A DNA stretch of 64,000 nucleotides from the NCBI GenBank assembly GCA_008729055.1, contig SDUX01000010.1, forward strand, positions 3,363,090 through 3,427,089. Direction: 5' to 3'. The notes under the pieces are model-generated. The model had not been told where the DNA came from and ran no database searches. It was given only the letters and a program-made list of their open reading frames with translations. A program made the position numbers and the translations under genes. This DNA is from Pyropia haitanensis. Lineage: Eukaryota > Rhodophyta > Bangiophyceae > Bangiales > Bangiaceae. Shown in pieces: positions 40,405 through 51,906 of the stretch. How positions within the stretch are numbered: the first letter of the stretch is position 1; each line of letters opens with the position of its first letter.

Positions 40405-42903
40405 ATGGCGCCAGCCGCCGCGGCGCGCCGGCCGCCCCCCCCCCCCCCCCCCCCCCCCCCCAGCGGTCCCCGATACGCCGCTGACGCTCGCCGCCGCCGC
40501 CGCCGTCGTCTCTGCCCGCCCGTCAGCCAGCCGCCGCCGCGCCGCCGTCCACGCGGCGGCGGCGGTGCGGGCGGCGGTCGGCGCCGCCGCCGCCGGCCGC
40601 GCCGTCACCGCCACGTCGGCGGCGGCGCAGCTGGCCGCCGCCGCCGCCGTCGCCGCCACCGCCGTCACTCCTGTGGGCGTGCCGGGGGAGACCCGCCGGC
40701 CGCCGCTGGCCAACCCGGACGTGTCGCTGACGTGGGCGCCGCCCGACCGCGTCGCGCTGACGGGCGCGGCGGCCGTCGGCGTTGCCGCGGCCGTCGTGGA
40801 CGTGGTGCTTGTCGTGCCGCGGCGGGTGCTGCAGGGTAAGGACATCAAGCGGGGCAAGTGGGCGGACAAGCGGCTGCTGTACCTGTGCGCTGTTGCCGAC
40901 GCGCTCGCCGCCGCCGCCGCCGCCGCCGCCGACACGGCCGACGCCGACGCGGCGGCCGCCGCAGACGCCGCGGACGCCGCGGCGGCGGCGCCGCCGCCGC
41001 CCACTGGCGAGTCCAAGCGCGGCGCCAAGCGCAAGGCCGCCGACGCTGCCGCCGGCGCGGCCGCCGCCGGCGCCCCCCCCCCCCCGCGGGCTGGTCTGCC
41101 ATTGGCTGGGCCGCCGGCGTTGGCGGCGACCCGTCGCGGCCGACGCTCACCGCCACCTACGCGGGCACGCGGGTGCGGCTGCTGGCGGCCCCCCCCCCAG
41201 GGGTCTTTGAGCTCCGCCGCCTCGCGGCGGGCGGCGCCAACGCGGGCGGCCCGGCGGCGTCGCCCGTCTACAACGCCGCCGTCGCGGCGGACGTGGCCGC
41301 CGCCGCCGTCGGCCCGCACCTCCGCCGCGCGCTCGGCGCGCCGGGCCGGCGGGCGACCGCGCTGCTCCGCGCGTGGGCGGCCCGCGCCGCGGCCGGCGGG
41401 GGGGGCGCGTCGGCCGTCCTCGCCAGCGGCTTTGTGTGGGCGGTTGCGGTCGCGGCGGTCGCCGCCGCGGCGGGCCGCCCCGCCGCTGGGGATGGGGGGG
41501 ACGGCGCCGACGCGGGTGCCGCGGCGGACCTCCAGCGCTTCCGGGCGGTGCTCGCGTTTGTCCGCCGCGGGGGCTTGCGCAACGCGTCCGCCGCGGCGGG
41601 CCAGCCGCCCGCGTGGCTCGCCATCCCCCCACTGGCCCGGCAGGCGGGCGCCGCCGCCTCGGACCGCGACGCGGACAGCGACGGCGGCGACGGCGACGTG
41701 GCCGACGGCGTGGACGCCCTCCCCGCCGCCCTGCCGCCGGTCAATGTGCTCGCGCGGCTGCCGGCGGCGGAGCTGGCCGCCCTCGAGGCGGACGCGGCGT
41801 CCACGCTCGCGGCGCTCGCGCACCCGGGCGCGCCGTCGGCGGCGGGCGCGGGCTCCCACGCGGCGCTCTTCTCCCCCGCCCCGCCGCCGCCGCCGCCCGC
41901 CCGCTACGACGCGCTCGTCCGGGTGGCGCTCCCCGCCGCCGCCGCCGACGGCGACGCGGGCGTCGCCGCGGCCGCGGCCGCCGCCGCCGCCGCGGACGTG
42001 ATCACCACCGCGCTCGTCGGCTCGGGCCGCGCGTCGGCGGCGATGGTGCTGCCGCCGCCCGCGGCGGGGGTGCTGCTGATGGGCATCGTCGCGGCGCCGG
42101 CGGCGCTCTTCCGGCGCGTCGACACGGCCGCGTCTGGGTCCCTGGCGGGGGCGGCGGCGGCGGCGGCGGGGGCGGCGGCGGCGGCGCCGCCGACGCCGTC
42201 GGCGGCCGCGACCGCCGCGTTCCGCGCGTTTTGGGGCGACGCGTCTGAGCTCCGCCGCTTTGCCGACGGCACCATTGCCGAGTCGGTCGTCTGGCCCGCC
42301 GCGGCCACCCCCGACGCGGCCGACGTGCCCGCCGCGCTCCTCGCCGCCGCGCTCGCCCGCCACGTGCCCGGCGCGGCGGTGGCGGCGGTCATGACCGCCG
42401 CCCGCTGGGGCGGCCTCCCCCCCGAGGCCGCCCTCGCCGCCCCCGCCGCCGCCGCCGCCGCCGACGCGCTCGGCGTCGCCGCGCGCGCGGCAGACGCCGC
42501 CACCGTCGGCGGCAAGGTGCTCAGCGTGGCGCCCGTCGCGCCGCTCCTCCGCCGCACCGAGCCGGTTGCGGGGGCGGGCGGCCTCGCCGCCGCCCGCGGC
42601 AGCCGCGTCGTGCGCGCGCCGCTCGGCGTCGTCGCCCGCGTGCGCGTGGTGGGCGCCGCCGCCGAGGCCGCCCGCGACGCGGACGCGGCCGTCGTCGCCG
42701 CGACGCGCATGCAGGTGTGCCTGGGGCTCGCCGCCGCCCTCCGTGCGGGCGGCGTCGACGCGACGGGCGTCGCGGGCGGCACCGTCGAGGCCACCGTCGG
42801 TGGGTGGGTGTTTGCGCTGACGCCCGCCCTCGTCGGCGGCAACGACGACGCGCCCATCGTGGGCGGGGGGGGGGGGGGTCCGCCCGCCGGCCGGCCGGTG
42901 GCA

Positions 42904-42948
<45 letters not shown>

Positions 42949-43411
42949 CGGACTGGGCGACGGTCACCCGCCCCGCGCTGGCGGAGTCGCTGCGGCAGGT
43001 CGCGGCGGCGGTGCCCGGCTTCCCCGCCGCCGCGCGGCTGGCCAAGCGGTGGGTCGCGTCGCAGATGCTGGCGCCCGCGTTTGCCGACGAGCTCGTCGAG
43101 TGCCTCGTCGCCGCGGCGCTGGCGCCCGCCGGGCGGGGGCTCCCGGCTGTGGGAGGGGGGGCGCTGCCGGGCTTTTGCCGCTTCCTCTACCTCCTCACCG
43201 ACCACCCGTTTGCCGCCGCGCCGGTCATTGTCGACCTGCCGGGGCTGGACGACGTGTGGCTGCCGCCGGTGGAAGGGGGGGGGGTGGATGCCGCGGGGGG
43301 GGAGGGGGGGAGGCTGGTGCCGCCGCCGACGCCGCCGCCGCCCGCACCGCCCGCCTGTACGCGGCGGCGGCGGCGGCGTACGCGGCGCAGGGCCGCGCGC
43401 GGGGCCGCAAG

Positions 43412-43442
<31 letters not shown>

Positions 43443-44173
43443 GCGGCATCCCCCTGACGCTCGCCACCGCCCTCGACGTGAGCGGCGCCACGTTTGCGCC
43501 CGCCACCGGCCGGGGCCCCCCCCCCGTCGTCCTCCGCCGCACCATTGCCGCGGCCGCCGCGGCGCTGGCGCTCATCACCGCCTCGGGCGGCGCGCTCGAC
43601 GCGCGGCGGCTCTTCACCCCGCCCCTGGCCGACTATGACGCGGTCCTTGACTTGGACCCGGCGGCGGTGCCGGCGGTGGAGGTGGCGGCGAACGCGGCCG
43701 CCGCCGCGGCGGGCGTGCGGGCGCTCAAGGCGGGCGAGCTGACGGGCTCTGTCGGCGGCGGGAAGCGGCGGGTGCGGCGGCGGCTCGGCCACGCGCTCGT
43801 CGGCTACGACCCCGTCGCGACCTACGTGGCGGCGCTGGAGCGCACCTGGGGGCGCGCCGCCGCGTTCTTTGTGGACCCCCTCGGCGGCACCGCCGTCGGG
43901 GTGGTGTGGCGCGGCGACGGCGACACGGCGTTTGGGATCAACCGGACGGTCTTTACGGCGCCGGTGGGGGTGGTGCGCCCGGGGGGGTGGCGCGGCACGG
44001 CGCACGACCGGAAGCGGGCGAAGCAGGGGAAGAAGGTGGCGCCGCCGCCGCCGGGCGCGGAGCTCGGCGGCGTCAGCCGCCTCGTGTGGAACACGGATGA
44101 GATGCTGTGGGCGATGGTGACCCTGGGGGGGGAGCTCGTCGCGGGCGTGCGCCGTAGGGGGGTGGACTGGTGA
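40405..44173 (+). CDS. NOL6: NOL6/UTP22 (Nrap) nucleolar protein (frame breaks at four homopolymer sites)
   Basis: The whole gene reads as an Nrap/Utp22 protein of about 1250 residues, close to the normal length. Family landmarks: K-D-I-K-R-G-K-W-A-D-K-R-L-L-Y-L (inactive nucleotidyltransferase fold region), F-W-G-D-A-S-E-L-R-R-F-A-D-G-T-I-A-E-S-V-V-W (the best-known Nrap motif), R-L-A-K-R-W-V-A-S-Q-M-L ... E-L-V-E-C-L-V-A, F-L-Y-L-L-T-D-H-P-F, D-P-V-A-T-Y-V-A-A-L-E and A-F-F-V-D-P-L-G-G-T-A-V-G-V-V-W. The start M-A-P-A-A-A-A-R-R-P at 40405 leads into a 27-C run (40435-40461) where the frame changes. Further changes occur at 41073-41085, within 42865-42950 and within 43275-43310. In the family this protein joins the SSU processome with Rrp7/CK2 for 18S rRNA maturation. 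Confidence 0.88.
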
Positions 44174-44545
44174 GGCGTGCGCGCGTGCGGTGGGGCCACG
44201 GGGGGGAAGAGGCGACGCGGGGGGGGGGGGCAGTGGCTGGCCATGTCCGCCATCTATGCAATGGGCTGTGCCAAGAAGCATGCTGGAGGGCGGGGGCCCG
44301 TGCGCCAGCGGGCTGCCCACGGCGCTGGTGGCCAAGTACGGTCGCAGTGCCCAACCTTTTTCTTCTACGCACGTGCCACGCGCGCTGCTGTAGCACCGAT
44401 TGCAGAGAGGGCGCCGCTGCGCGCCACGCGCGCCGCCCTTCCAAGCCCCCAAACCCCTCGCGTCGCGGCCCCCCCCCCTTCCCCCCCTCCGTTCCCCGTG
44501 GGTGGATGTGCCGCGCCAGAGTGCCGCGCCGCCGCCGGCCCGCGT
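44174..44545. other. 3' flanks of NOL6 and the severin-like gene
   Basis: A short convergent spacer with G runs (44,210-44,230) and C runs (44,470-44,490). Nothing else seen. Confidence 0.4.
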
Positions 44546-45682
44546 CTAGGCAAACAGCGCGTTCCACTTGTCCACCGTCCCCGCCGTGCAGGTGGTGACG
44601 GGCGTCCACGCCTCGACGCCCGCGGCGATGAGGATCTGGTCCGCCTGGGCGGCCATGTAGAACCGCTCGCTGCGCGAGCACTTGGACCCCGCGTACAGGA
44701 AGCCGGCGGCGCCGTCGCCCACCAGCAGCAGCCACACGTCGTCAGGGGTGACGGCGCCCGCGTCAATGGCGTCGCCCTCGGCAACCAGCTCGACGCCCAG
44801 CTCGCCCGTCGCGTCCGATACCTTGAACAGCTTCTTGGTGCCAGTCGACACGACCGCGTCGGGGTCCACCACGGGCGCGCCGTGGCTGCCTTCGGGCGCC
44901 TCCTCGGCAATGTCACCCTTGTCGCCGAGCGCCGCCCACCACCCGTCCGCGCCGTCCACCTCGTCCCCGTCAATGACCGCGTCCTCAGCCTCGCCGTCCC
45001 GCTCCTCCTTGAGCGCTTCAAACACCTCGGACGCGCGGCGGCGCTCAAACGGCCCGCAGCTGCGGCCGTTAAACTGCCACAGCTTGAGCCCCGCGTCAAG
45101 GATAAAGACGTCCGCGTGGTTGAGCGACGCCGCCGCCATCGGCACCTGCTTGACCTTGAGCGACGCGGACGTGCCGTACACGTGGAGGAGCCGCGACGTG
45201 TACGACTCGGGCTCCACCTTGGTGAAGCCCGACGCGACGCCCCCCTCGAGCGTCCGAAAGACGGGGAAAAGGGCAAGGAACTTAGCGCTCTCATGGCCCT
45301 CCGTCTCGCGGTACTGGACGGGCGCGCCGTTGAGGAGGTCATCGAGGGCAACGGTGAAAAACGCCGACGCGCCCCGCTCGTCCTGCGTCGAGTCCTTGCC
45401 CTGCCAGTAGTGGAGGTCCCACGCGAGCGCGTCCGTCCCCTCCACCACGTACGTGCGGAGGACAATGAACGAGTCGCCGCTGTAAAAGGTGCCGTGCTCG
45501 GCGGGTGGCAGCTTGGTCGGCTCAAACTTTTCAATGCGCCACACCTCCACGCCCGCGGCGGCGCCGGCGCCGGTGAACGCCTCCTCGCTCTCGGCCGCCG
45601 ACTTGCGGAGCGCCGCGTCCATGTCGCCGCCAATGCCGGCGAGGTTCGAGTCCTCAAACTTGAGCATGTCCGCCATCCCCAT
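44546..45682 (-). CDS. Severin/fragmin-type gelsolin-family actin-binding protein
   Basis: 378 residues from the ATG at 45682, close to severin and fragmin (about 360, three gelsolin domains). Domain 1 is typical: G-V-E-V-W-R-I-E-K-F-E-P, G-T-F-Y-S-G-D-S-F-I-V-L-R-T-Y, W-D-L-H-Y-W-Q-G-K-D-S-T-Q-D-E-R-G-A-S and a V-A-L-D-D segment. Domain 2 includes L-L-H-V-Y-G-T-S-A-S-L-K-V-K-Q-V and N-H-A-D-V-F-I-L-D-A-G. Domain 3 contains D-D-V-W-L-L-L-V-G-D-G-A-A-G-F-L-Y-A-G and a Y-M-A-A-Q-A-D-Q-I-L end. Family members sever and cap actin filaments in a calcium-dependent way; the D-E-R and acidic sites of domain 1 are kept. Domain 2 carries an acidic insert. The gene is one exon. Confidence 0.92.
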   Translation of the reverse strand: MGMADMLKFEDSNLAGIGGDMDAALRKSAAESEEAFTGAGAAAGVEVWRIEKFEPTKLPPAEHGTFYSGDSFIVLRTYVVEGTDALAWDLHYWQGKDSTQDERGASAFFTVALDDLLNGAPVQYRETEGHESAKFLALFPVFRTLEGGVASGFTKVEPESYTSRLLHVYGTSASLKVKQVPMAAASLNHADVFILDAGLKLWQFNGRSCGPFERRRASEVFEALKEERDGEAEDAVIDGDEVDGADGWWAALGDKGDIAEEAPEGSHGAPVVDPDAVVSTGTKKLFKVSDATGELGVELVAEGDAIDAGAVTPDDVWLLLVGDGAAGFLYAGSKCSRSERFYMAAQADQILIAAGVEAWTPVTTCTAGTVDKWNALFA

Positions 45683-47330
45683 GGTTACCGGGGGGGGGGG
45701 GGGGTTACGCGGGTGCCGCCGCGGCTCGCCGACCAAGACAAGCGGCCGGGGACGGAAGGCTACGAGGGCGAAGGAGAAACGAAGGAGGAAGGGGGAGGGG
45801 GCGAGGGTGGAGGACAGCCGTGGTGCGTGCGCGATTGGCGGGGAGTGAGGTGGGGCAGCGGCGGCAACGACAATGGCAAGCAAGCAGAGCTGGGTGTCGG
45901 GGGCGGGCGGCGACGGCGTCGCGGGTTATCTAACACCCGCACAGGCCCACCCGGGGAGCCTCATATGCGCGCGGCTGCCGCTGCCCACCCCCTCGCACCC
46001 CATCCACCCTACACGCTCGCCCGCCCGCCCGCCCGCCCGCCCACCGCTGTGCAATCCCACCCAAGGCAAGACACGCCCCCCCTCCTCTCCCCCCCCAGGA
46101 AATCAATGTCCACGGGCGCCGCTCCCCATACCCCACGGCCACCACCAGGCCACGGGCGCCAGGCAAGCGGCCGCTCAGCGCGGAGCCCCCCTTGTCCACA
46201 CCCCCCCCCCGCTCTAGGGTATGTCGCCCTGCGCCGGCTGGCGCGGGAGGAGCGAGCCAGACACGCTGCCAGCAGCCACGAGGCGGGGGGCGGCGAGAGA
46301 CAGACGCAGCAGTCTTGATCACCACCATCGTGGCTGCAGCAGTCTCTCCGCCCGGCCACCTCCCGTCCCGCCGCAGAAACGGTTGCTTGCAGTGGCGCGC
46401 CCGCAAATGTATCGCCGCGCGGCGTGGGCGGTCGCGACGTGCATGGCTGGCGGCCCTCCCCCCCTCAAGAAAATCAAGAAAATTATTCGGCCGCCCGCCC
46501 GCGCCCAATCCCACTTGACTGAGGCCCGCCGCAGGAGCTGTTCTTGAGGAAGGGGCGGTCGACGGGGGGGCGGAAGTGGGGTGGCGATGAAAGCGGTAGC
46601 GGGGCACCACGAGGAGAGGGGTGCGGGAGGGCCCAAGTGGAGCAGGGAACCGCCCGCCCGCCCCGGAGGCGCGTGCTTCTTTGTTTCTTGTCGGCGTGGC
46701 CGGGTGCCGCGCAGCGGCGGGGATTGCAACGACGGGGGGCGGGTGTCGACAGGGAGGCTGCCGGAATGGGGGCTGGGGGAAAGAGAGGAGCGGTGGCGCC
46801 CTCCGCCCCACCAGACGCTACAAGGGGTTGTGCTTCTCTTTTTCTCCGCTTGCGTTTGGAGGCTCCTGCCGTTCGAGGGCAGGCGGGGGACCTGGAGTGG
46901 GTGTGCGCGTAGCACTGCGGTCTCCGTCCTTCGCCACGGAAGCACCCCGCCATAAAAAAGGCGTGGTGGCAACCCCGCTATTAACCACGCTCTGCTGTGG
47001 GCAGGTAGCTCTTCCGCAGGGGCAACGTCGTCACCAGCTGGGCGCGGTGGGGCGCTTCCAGGTACCCATTCCGTCGGGGGGGCAGCAGTGCTCCTCCGAC
47101 AAGGCAGACGGGCGGGGGCAACCCGAGTCGACGGGGAACTCCTGCAGCAGCCGGTGGTCCTGTCCGCGCGGGGAACGGGCGTGGGGTCGGGTGAGAAAGC
47201 GCTTGCTGCGACGTCGGTGGGGAGGACGAGGGCGACGGGCGTCGGCCGTTCCGTCATCGCGAAGGATACCCCACATTCCCATGGCAGGTCCCCCGCCCCG
47301 TGGCGAGCGTGCCCCTCAACTATACACCCC
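45683..47330. other. Intergenic region with one doubtful ORF and a CCCG repeat
   Basis: Contains a (cccg)n tract at about 46017-46043. A minus-strand frame of 312 residues (46319-47257) starts with a true ATG (M-T-E-R-P-T-P-V-A-L-V-L-P-T-D-V-A-A), and its first 35 codons have high G/C third positions, but the bias fades and no family is recognised. I would not call it a gene without transcript data. Confidence 0.3.
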
Positions 47331-50300
47331 GGTGAGAATCCTCTGGCGCAGCGGCCACTGCTGGGAATCCTGGCCCCACCACGCCGCCTCTACAGGGGTC
47401 AGTCGTCGCCGGAGGGACGACGCCGACTGCACAGCCACCTACATGCGACCGCCTCACCGCGCCGCCGCACTCGCAAGCCGTCCCGTCGGCTCCCCCCCTC
47501 TTCTTGGCCTACTGCCCCCCTACCTTCCCTCTTCGCTCGCCCGCTTACCCCACACCAATCACCTTTATGGCGGGCAGCATGCCGAGTCGACCTGTTTGTT
47601 GGGTGTGAGGGTCCACCTCCCCACAGACAATTGGCCAGCGACCGGCTGCTGTGCGGAGCACCCGGTGTCCACGGCGCCCACCCGAGAGCAGCGCACTCAC
47701 TGCTGCGCGAACAGAGGTCAAACCGCGACAAAAAGATGCGGGTGTGCCTGTGGCGAAACAGCTGCCAAAACTACCAACAAAAGAATCAGACGACACAAAG
47801 GTCAACATCAATCAGTGGCGACTGTCAGCGAGCGGTGGCCGCCCAGTCACTGCCCGCACTCGACGGTCAGGCCACCGCGTGCCACCCACGCCAACCCTCC
47901 ATCACCCCACCCACCCGCCCCAACACAGCCAGTGCGCTCGGCCAGCTTCAGTCGCGGCGGCCCCGCGGCAGGCCATCATCCAGGCGGGCGGCCATTGCCT
48001 TGACCACCTTCATGTCGCACCGGGCGGCGCGCGCGATGCGGCGGCCGTACTGGCGGTGCGCCTTGTAAAAGTGGGAGCACATCGTGTTGCGCACCACCGC
48101 GGAGCGGACCTGTCCAAGGTCCGCCGCCAGGTTGGCAACCAGCGCCGCCCGCTGCCGCCCATCAAACGAAGCGTACAGCTCGCCCGCCTGCGCAAAGTCC
48201 GCCGTCACCGGGATGGGCGCCTGCGTCACCACCCCACACACACGGGACTCGGAGAAGCGCGCCGCGTTGGTGGTGGCGAAGGTGGGCGTCGTCAGGCTCG
48301 GTCCGTAGTTGAGGCTGCCCCGCGTGGCCCCGTTGTTGCCCGCCCCGTCCTGCGTGTAGGACCGCACCGGCGAGACGGGCCGGTTGATGGGCAGGTCCGC
48401 GTAGTTGGCGCCCAGCCGGTACCGCTGTGCGTCGGGATATGACACCAGACGGCCTTGCAGCAGCTTGTCCTCGGACGGCTCAATCGCGCCGGGCAGGAAG
48501 GTGCCCGGTGACATGGCCACGCTCTCCGTGGCCTGGAAGAAGTTGTCGGGCACCCGGTTGAGCGTCAGCTTGCCGAGCGTCTTGAACGGCGCAATCGCCT
48601 CGGGCCACCGCTTGGTCGCGTCGAGCGGGTCAAAGTCCAGCGTGTCCATCCGGTCGGCCGGCATGGCCTGCACGCGCAGCTCCCAGGCGGGGTACCGGCC
48701 GGCGGCGATCGCGTCGTATAGGTCGCGGGTGGCGTGGTTGAAGTCCCGCCCCTGCGTCTCGGCCGCCTCGGCGGCGGTAAAGTTGCGGATGCCCTGCAGG
48801 GAGGTCCACTGGAACTTGACGTACGTGACCTTGCGGTCCACCGTGATGAACTTGTACGCGTTCACGCTGTGCCCGTTCATCTCACGGAACGTCGCGGGGG
48901 TGCCCAGGTCGCTGTACAGCGCCGTCAGCTTGTTGGTCGCGGCCCCGCCGAGGCCGCCAAGAAAGTCAAACACCCGGTTGGCGTCCTGCACGTTGGTGAC
49001 CGGGTCTGTGGTAGCGCGGGCACAGCGCGCGGTAAACAGCATCCACGGTCATAAGCGCGATGGAGAGTGGGGGACACAAGAACGATACGCGGACAAAACA
49101 ACAGCAAAAAGATAACAACAACGCGTCAGACCATCAGCATGGACCAGTGAACTGTCGACCACCCATCAGCCCAGTCCGCCACGCACAAACACCCACCAAT
49201 CCACACCGGCTGCACTCGACAACCGCCTAGGCCGCCGTCCTGCCCACCCCCGTATGGTACACCTCCCCCCCCCTCCCGTGACAAACGTACCCGGCTGGAG
49301 CGCGTGAGCCAAGTCCGGAAACGTCACCTGGTCGCGGATGAAAAACACATCCAGGCTGAGGCCGACCAGGTCCCACACGCCGCCGCCATACGCCGTCGGG
49401 ATCTTAAACTTGACCGCAAACCCCCGCGGGTCCCGCAGCGTCTCGGGCGACCCCGCGGGGTGGACGACGGTGGAGAAGCGGACAAATACGTCGGTCTTGC
49501 GGCCGGCGCCGCCCAGAAAGCCCGCCCGCGTCAGCGCCGACTGGTTCCCATACGACTCAAAGACGCCGTGCGCGCCCGCCCCGCGCGCGTGGACGACGCG
49601 CGAGGGAATGCGCTCGCCTGTCGTCGGTCCAAGCGGGGGGGGTGGGGAGCAACGCAGACACCCGCACCGCGCACCACGGGGGCGAAAAATACAGACAGCG
49701 GTCACGATAAATAAACAAAATTATACGCAAACAGCCAAGAAAAAAAAAAACAACCAGTTAGGACCGGCTGTTTGCTCTTTGCCAGTTTACTTGCGCCTCC
49801 ATCCCTCCCCAAGCCACCGGGACAGCGGTCGCCAGCTCAAAGGCGGTCACCCTGCCGCCCACAGCCCCTCCAGCAACACGATAAACGTACGGTTGAAGCG
49901 GGCGACCTTCTCAAACGCCCGCGTGTCCGCCACCAGCAGTGGCCCCCGCGGTCCCGCCGACAGGGTGTTGCGGTCATCCCCGACAAGGGTGCCAAAGTCG
50001 CTCGTGAGCGGCCCGCTGCCCCGCGTCGTCGTCGCGTACGGGCAACCAGCGGCGGCGGCGGTCGTGGCGGCGGCCGCCGCCGCCACTGCCGCCACGGCGG
50101 CAGCCACCAACATCCGGCAGCCAGCCATGGGGAACGGTCGTTCGACGGTGCGCCAGAAGAGGACGGGGTGGGCAAAGGAAAGGACGGAGGGCGAGGGAGA
50201 GCGGGTGCAGAAGGAAGGGGCACGTGAGCAAGGTGTGCGGGCTGGTCGGCGTTGGTGGACGGCTGGTCGGTTGATGGCAAGCACCAACGACCTCGCAGAG

Positions 50301-50832
50301 ACAGAGCGGCACCGCCTTTTGTGCGCGTAGTCCCGGCAGTCCCACATCCCGCGAAGGCGCCCACCGCGTGGACGGAGGGCGAGGCAGAGCACCCCTGGAC
50401 CCCACCCACGCCCGTCGTGCGCTGCCAGTCACCGGCACGAGGACGGGCGGCGCCATCGCGATTGTCGTGCGGCGTGGCGGCGCTATCCCGTCTACAAACC
50501 GACGCTACGGCGGAGGAGAAAACACCCGGAAAGAGCGGCGCCGCCGCTGTGTCCGGCTGGCGTTTGCGGCCAACAGCCCGCAGAGGAGCCATCGCGCCTG
50601 CACCCAGCGGGGGGGGCGTTGACGGCGTGGAAGTGGCGCGTGACGGGATCACCGCGGCGATCCCACCATGGCCCGCCGCCTGCGGTCTCGCTGGCGCGAG
50701 GACGAGAGATACCGCGCCGTGTGTGTCACGGAGCACTGGCGCTTGCGCCCCGTCACACTCAACTGTGGCGGGGGGCGGTGGCAGAGCTATGGGGAGAAAC
50801 TACGACGCCAGGGCCCGCTCGCCACGGCGTGG
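47331..50832 (+). repeat. Left arm of a 3.5-kb inverted repeat
   Basis: Every position x here matches the complement of position 102739 minus x in the right arm. The arm contains a whole catalase gene and about 700 bases of its upstream DNA. From about 48,460 to about 50,810 I find no difference that changes a translation in the long frames. From 48,460 outward to 47,331 differences appear every few tens of bases. The outer edge fades (an indel near 47,334), and the inner edge ends in gccggcg-type sequence near 50,832. Confidence 0.9.
47948..50128 (-). CDS. Catalase, copy A, three exons
   Basis: Exons 50128-49891, 49617-49291 and 49005-47948 encode 540 residues. Splice sites follow GT-AG with phase 1 at both introns (donors C|GTACGT and G|GTACGT; acceptors GACAG| and CCACAG|). 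The N-terminus [11 protein letters not shown] plus a long Ala/Val stretch looks like a signal peptide. Catalase features: [12 protein letters not shown] with distal His89, [24 protein letters not shown], and [15 protein letters not shown] with haem Tyr378 (the usual Phe of R-x-F-x-Y is Val). The active-site Asn motif W-D-L-V-G-N-N is W-D-L-V-G-L-S here. In the family the enzyme splits hydrogen peroxide; whether this variant does is open. It differs from copy B at four residues, all in the last 110. Confidence 0.9.
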
Positions 50833-51906
50833 CGGCGTCGCGATTATTGGCCAGCTGCTGAGAGGCTGGGGACCTCGTCATCTCAGCCGGCGCGCAGACT
50901 GCGCCCCTGACACGGTGAGAGTCGGGGCGCGGGCGCCGCCAGAGGGCGACTGAATCCGTGCGGCCTGTGCGGCGGCGCCCGTGGGCATGAACGGGCACGA
51001 AGAAAGACGCACATTGTGGGGTCCCCAGCGGCACTGCTGCACCAAACTCGTTAGCATACGCGCGGCTGGATACGCATGTGACGCCTGGCCAGGCAGGAGA
51101 GGACCGAGTGGGCCATATTGGAGGGGGGAGCGGGGGCAGGGAGGTGGGTGGCTCTGCAGGCGCACGTCACGGCGCGCCAGCCACACTGTTAACGCTGGCG
51201 AGGGGGTCGTGCCGGTTGATAGATGCCCCCACCTACGCGGTACTGTATCCTATGGGGCATCCAGAGAGTGGACAGCTCGACCGTCAGCCACGGTGCGGCA
51301 GCTGGTGCCACAGCAGCCAGCCTTTCCTCGTGGGGCCTTCGCCGTCGGGCGGGCGTCGACGACGCCACTTGTCTGTCGCGGGTTTGGTACAGTACGAGAC
51401 CAAACAGAGCGCACGTGTCATAGGGCGCGCGCTGTAATCAACAGGGAGGAGCATTGCACGAAGAGGCTTCAGAACTGACAGACCGCGCCTAGAATTTTTG
51501 GGTCGCTGGATTCGGCTACCTGGAGCGTCACAACAAATGAATAATAAACATTCCAAATGATGGGTCGGACATGTGCTCGTCACAATTCTTGATGCTCAAC
51601 AGCCAATCAACCAGCGTTATCGATAGTCTCAAATCGCTTAAAAGCAACAGATGGAACATACTTCATTAACCTAGCGAAAGCTGAGAGCAATCTGGACAAA
51701 ATCAATCAAGCCACTGATTGGACACTGTTTGAAAAACAGATTATGCGACTTCACGCAGCGTTTTTCTACGGCGCCGTACCCTCACGGCACCGCCATCACT
51801 ACTCACTGTTGTAGCGTGCAGACGCCCCGAAGTCAAGCCGCGCTGTCTCCTCCCGTACATAGAAGCAGCCGACTCCAGTGTACGGCAGTGACGAGCGCGG
51901 GTGCGG
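50833..51906. other. Spacer between the inverted-repeat arms
   Basis: About 1.07 kb of unique DNA at the centre of the palindrome, between the two divergent catalase promoters. The first 600 bases are ordinary. From about 51,430 to 51,830 the DNA becomes much more AT-rich than anywhere else nearby, suggesting insertion of different origin. It contains the ORF at 51593-51814. Confidence 0.7.
51593..51814 (+). other. AT-rich open frame of 73 codons, possible gene remnant
   Basis: The frame runs from just after a TGA to a TAG without interruption although the region is AT-rich and stops should be frequent. The translation has an ordinary, balanced composition (for example N-R-L-K-A-T-D-G-T-Y-F-I-N-L-A-K-A and W-T-L-F-E-K-Q-I-M-R-L-H) and AT-rich third positions, unlike all neighbours. 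There is no start codon near its beginning. I recognise no family. It could be a fragment of a mobile-element or foreign gene, or chance. Confidence 0.3.

Noticed and set aside
46319..47257. 312-codon minus-strand ORF with ATG
   Set aside because: Third-position bias fades after about 35 codons and no family match is seen; kept only as a note in the region entry.
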